This document shows positions 61,649 to 64,000 of a DNA stretch of 64,000 bases, in pieces. Both the position numbers and the translations under genes were made by a program. Positions within the stretch are counted from its first letter, which is position 1; every line of letters begins with the position of its first letter. Under the pieces are notes generated by a model, which saw only the letters and a list, made by a program, of their open reading frames with translations, was not told where the DNA came from and did no database searches. Source of the DNA: Leucobacter luti (GTDB lineage Bacteria > Actinomycetota > Actinomycetes > Actinomycetales > Microbacteriaceae); contig NZ_SHKI01000005.1 in assembly GCF_004217175.1 (NCBI RefSeq), positions 372,001 to 436,000 of the forward strand, given 5' to 3'.

Positions 61649-62302
61649 CTAGGAGCCCGCCCGGTTCTCTGACGCTGCGCTGTCCGCCCAGACGGCGCGC
61701 CACTTTTCGGCCAGCGAGTCGACGGTCTCGTGCGCGTTGAGCCCGCTCGGCTGCGGCACGACCCAGAGGCGCGTGCCGGCCGGCCACCCGGCGATCTCAG
61801 CAGTGTCCTGCGGGCCGAGTGCGGCCCGGGGCGCGCGAAAGGCCCGGCGGAACGCGCCGATCCCGGCGATCGCCACCGTGCTCGGGCGCAGCTCGGCGAG
61901 GCGCGCCACGAGGCGTTCACCCGCGGCAGGGAACTCCTCCCGCGCCAGGTCGCGCTCGGCCACCGTGGCGCGACCGATCAGGTTGGTGATCCCGATTCCG
62001 CGCGAGAGCAGCTGCTGTTCGGCGTGGTCCGAGAGCCCGCGGCTCGCGTCTACGAGCGTGTCGGTGAGCCCGGCGCGCTGCAGCGAGGGCCAGAACCGGT
62101 TGCCGGGGTAGGCAAACGGCGCGTTGACCGCCGCGGTCCACAGCCCAGGGTTCACCCCGACAATGAGGAGGCGGAGCGGCGGGGCCGTCGGATCCGTGGG
62201 CAGCACGTCGTCGAGCGGGTGCGGGTCGTCTGTGGCGAAGCGGGGGAGGTCCGCTCGCGTCGGCTTCGCGCCGCCGAGCGGGGAGGGGCGGCGGGAGGAC
62301 AT
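61649..62302 (-). CDS. mug: Mismatch-specific uracil/thymine DNA glycosylase (Mug/TDG type)
   Basis: The 217-residue protein has the active-site block VGVNPGLWTAAVNAPFAYPG with the catalytic Asn in NPGL, GNRFWPSLQRAG, and the mismatch-recognition block VVPQPSGLNAH. It removes uracil or thymine from G mismatches. The N-terminus carries about 45 variable residues. TAGGCT lies seven bases before its ATG. It is convergent with gatD. Confidence 0.9.
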   Translation of the reverse strand: MSSRRPSPLGGAKPTRADLPRFATDDPHPLDDVLPTDPTAPPLRLLIVGVNPGLWTAAVNAPFAYPGNRFWPSLQRAGLTDTLVDASRGLSDHAEQQLLSRGIGITNLIGRATVAERDLAREEFPAAGERLVARLAELRPSTVAIAGIGAFRRAFRAPRAALGPQDTAEIAGWPAGTRLWVVPQPSGLNAHETVDSLAEKWRAVWADSAASENRAGS

Positions 62303-62309
62303 GGCTAGC

Positions 62310-62315
62310 AGCCTA
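62310..62315 (-). promoter_or_regulatory. -10 box of mug (TAGGCT, 7 bases)
   Basis: TAGGCT on the minus strand ends seven bases before ATG 62302. Confidence 0.5.
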
Positions 62316-62332
62316 GCCGCAGGGCCTGCTGC

Positions 62333-63355
62333 CTACTCCCAGACGTGCGCGGAGTCCGCGTCGTAGAAGCTCACGCGAAGCTTGGGGGCGGCCGGGTTCA
62401 TGCGTGCCCGGCGCTGTGCAAGCTCCCTGGCGCGCTCACGCACCGCGAGCCCATCTCCGTGCACGGACACGTACAGCGAGGTGATCCCGCTCTCCGGCGC
62501 CGAGATGACGTCGAGGAGGTGTGCGTCGTTCTTTGAGAGCGAGAAGCCGTGTATGAACAGGGGACCCGTCGTGGTGCGCAGCAGGTCCAAGCACCTGCGG
62601 AGGTAGTCGCTCTGGAGGATCCGTTCGAGCTTCTCCTCGGTGGTCCCCTCGGTGACCATCAGGGGGCGACGGTCTGCGCTCAGCCACTCGCGAATGTGCT
62701 GCAGCATCGGCTTTCCGTACTCTCCGTATGCCTTTGTCAGAACCGCGCCGGGGAGGAGATGGAGCGCACCGTGGAGAAAGCTGACCCGCTGCTGCCGCTC
62801 GGGGCTCCAGGTCAGCAACCCGTCAACCTTGCCAAAGCCGTCGGTGCGGGGAACCGGCAGGTCGTCTTGCGCGCCGGTGACTGCCCAGTATGTGAGCAGG
62901 TCGTAGTTCGTGGTGAAGATCGCGGCGAAGTGCGAGAAGAACTCGCGCACGTGCCGCCGTCTGGCCTCGCTCAAGTCGTTTGCATGTCCCGGGTGCAGGG
63001 CGGTGAGGGCACCCGAGAGTGCGCGCCGCACCACGTGGGCGTCGCTTCTGAGTTTCTCGGGGGCATCGCTGCCGGGGGCGTAGAGCCGCACCAGCGTGGC
63101 CGCGCGCTCGATTCGACGAATTGCCGTCTCAAAGTCGTACGTTCCGATGACCTCCTCAAGCTGGCTCTTCGAGAGCGTCATTCCGGGAAACTCCGACTTC
63201 GCCCAGAGGGAGTCATACGTGAAGATCCGCGCGTCGTAGTCGATGCTGAATCCGTTGCCGAGGAGAATCGTGGGCTTCGCCGCTCGCGCGGGGGTCTCGG
63301 CTGCGGCTCCTGCGTGCGCGAGCGCCTCTGCGAACGTCAGTGGGTCTATACTCAT
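62333..63355 (-). CDS. DUF4917 family protein (SIR2-like superfamily)
   Basis: The 340-residue protein has TILLGNGFSIDYDARIFTY near residue 30, the hallmark of DUF4917 and related to the nucleotide loop of SIR2-like domains, then HFAAIFTTNYDLLTYWAV (a second SIR2-like block) and VSFLHGALHLL, then FIHGFSLSKNDAHLLDVI. Related SIR2-like domains hydrolyse NAD+ in phage-defence systems, but this family is not characterised to my knowledge. No partner gene adjoins it. Codon use looks less GC-biased than its neighbours. TACCGT lies six bases before the ATG. Confidence 0.75.
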   Translation of the reverse strand: MSIDPLTFAEALAHAGAAAETPARAAKPTILLGNGFSIDYDARIFTYDSLWAKSEFPGMTLSKSQLEEVIGTYDFETAIRRIERAATLVRLYAPGSDAPEKLRSDAHVVRRALSGALTALHPGHANDLSEARRRHVREFFSHFAAIFTTNYDLLTYWAVTGAQDDLPVPRTDGFGKVDGLLTWSPERQQRVSFLHGALHLLPGAVLTKAYGEYGKPMLQHIREWLSADRRPLMVTEGTTEEKLERILQSDYLRRCLDLLRTTTGPLFIHGFSLSKNDAHLLDVISAPESGITSLYVSVHGDGLAVRERARELAQRRARMNPAAPKLRVSFYDADSAHVWE

Positions 63356-63361
63356 GCCCTC

Positions 63362-63367
63362 ACGGTA
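63362..63367 (-). promoter_or_regulatory. -10 box of DUF4917 gene (TACCGT, 6 bases)
   Basis: TACCGT on the minus strand ends six bases before ATG 63355; the gap GAGGGC is too close to the ATG to be a ribosome site. Confidence 0.45.
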
Positions 63368-63459
63368 GTCAGCAGGTGAAATCGCCCGACGTTTCCGGGT
63401 CTGAGTTGAGTGCTATGCGGGCAAGATTCAGTGCAGAATCCACCGCTGCACGACTTTCG

Positions 63460-63473
63460 GGAAAAGTTTTTCC
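63460..63473 (+). promoter_or_regulatory. AT-rich inverted repeat upstream of yceI
   Basis: GGAAAA-GT-TTTTCC is a perfect 6-bp inverted repeat 73 bases before the YceI ATG in an unusually AT-rich gap. It could be an operator for the YceI gene. Confidence 0.35.
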
Positions 63474-63545
63474 AAAAACAAGGAATATCCACTTGCATGT
63501 ATCAGTTACACCTCTCAGACCCTCCCACTGAATGAAAGGCAACAC

Positions 63546-64000
63546 ATGAGCATCACCGCTGAGCAGATCCCCGGGTACCGCGTCGGAACCTGGACCATCG
63601 ACCCCACGCACTCCGAGGTGGGCTTCTCCGTGCGCCACCTCGCGATCAGCAAGGTGAAGGGCAAGTTCGAGAACTTCGACGCAACCTTCGTCACGGGCGA
63701 GAACCCCCTCGACACCACGGTCACCGCGTCCGCCGAGGTCGCGTCCGTGAACACGAACGAGAAGAATCGCGATGGCCACCTCCGCACCGGCGACTTCTTC
63801 GCCGCCGAGGAGTTCCCGCAGCTCACCTTCGTGTCGACCGGTGCGCGCAGCGAGAACGGCGACTTCGTCGTCGATGGCGACCTGACCATGCGCGGCGTCA
63901 CCAAGCCCGTCACCTTCAACTTCGAGTTCGGTGGCTTCGGCGAGGACGCATACGGCAACTACAAGGCTGGCTTCACCGCCACCACCGTGGTCAAGCGCGA
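63546..64000 (+). CDS. YceI-family lipid-binding protein, 3' end cut by the window
   Basis: The visible 151 residues contain the YceI pattern WTIDPTHSEVGFSVRHL, KVKGKFENFDATF, NEKNRDGHLRTGDFF and GDLTMRGVTKPVTF, a lipocalin-like barrel that binds isoprenoid-type lipids. There is no signal peptide, so it is a cytoplasmic member. ATG has GAAAGG six bases upstream. The frame is still open at the right edge. Confidence 0.92.
   Translation, partial: MSITAEQIPGYRVGTWTIDPTHSEVGFSVRHLAISKVKGKFENFDATFVTGENPLDTTVTASAEVASVNTNEKNRDGHLRTGDFFAAEEFPQLTFVSTGARSENGDFVVDGDLTMRGVTKPVTFNFEFGGFGEDAYGNYKAGFTATTVVKR

Overview
The window is a compact, high-GC actinobacterial chromosome segment. Gene content and order point to Microbacteriaceae, most likely a Leucobacter-like genus (an inference; no 16S or other decisive marker is present). 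Supporting signs are the order leuC-leuD-murA-plsC-gpsA-ddl-DUF3515-thiL, the order coaD-DUF177-rpmF-rnc-mutM-smc, the order ffh-rpsP-KH-rimM-trmD, a MurT/GatD pair, many GTG starts, and many genes whose start codon lies six or seven bases after a TANNNT box, the layout of actinobacterial leaderless transcripts.

Left part (1-6.8 kb): small metabolic and transport genes: an ABM-like protein, a membrane-anchored EEP phosphatase-type enzyme, a SnoaL-like gene broken by one base in a C7 run, a divergent TetR/MFS efflux pair, tRNA-Leu(UAG), a YqhA-type membrane protein, and a TerC-type metal exporter behind a yybP-ykoY-like (Mn2+) riboswitch. Then (6.8-16.2 kb) a leucine leader peptide and attenuator candidate precede leuCD, followed by cell-wall and lipid genes murA, plsC, gpsA, ddl, then a DUF3515 lipoprotein, thiL and a SIMPL-domain protein. 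At 16.2-20.8 kb a PucR-type regulator diverges from gabT-gabD (GABA catabolism).

Middle (21-38 kb): rsmD and recG divergent; an ABC-2 exporter with an adjacent NarL-type two-component system; coaD, DUF177, rpmF, rnc, mutM (with long low-complexity inserts); then an accessory stretch with a small membrane protein, a transglutaminase-like protein behind a ten-codon leaderless ORF, a GNAT enzyme, a P-loop protein, isocitrate lyase aceA, a DinB/DUF664 protein, an orphan DNA methyltransferase with a 12-bp tandem repeat, and a DUF4260 protein.

Right part (38-64 kb): smc and ftsY are separated by about 10.2 kb holding livK, a ctaB-like gene, a SNF2 helicase and livFGMH. The two borders carry identical 15-bp direct repeats, one beginning with the smc stop codon. 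After ftsY come a 3-hydroxyacyl-CoA dehydrogenase, ffh, an alpha/beta-hydrolase peptidase, rpsP-KH-rimM-trmD, murT-gatD, a Mug-type DNA glycosylase, a DUF4917 (SIR2-like) protein and the start of a YceI protein cut by the window edge.

The most distinctive observations are the repeat-bounded smc-ftsY insertion, the leaderless leu leader peptide, the leaderless mini-ORF coupled to the transglutaminase-like gene, and the DUF4917 protein. No complete new defence or mobile system is demonstrable from sequence alone.
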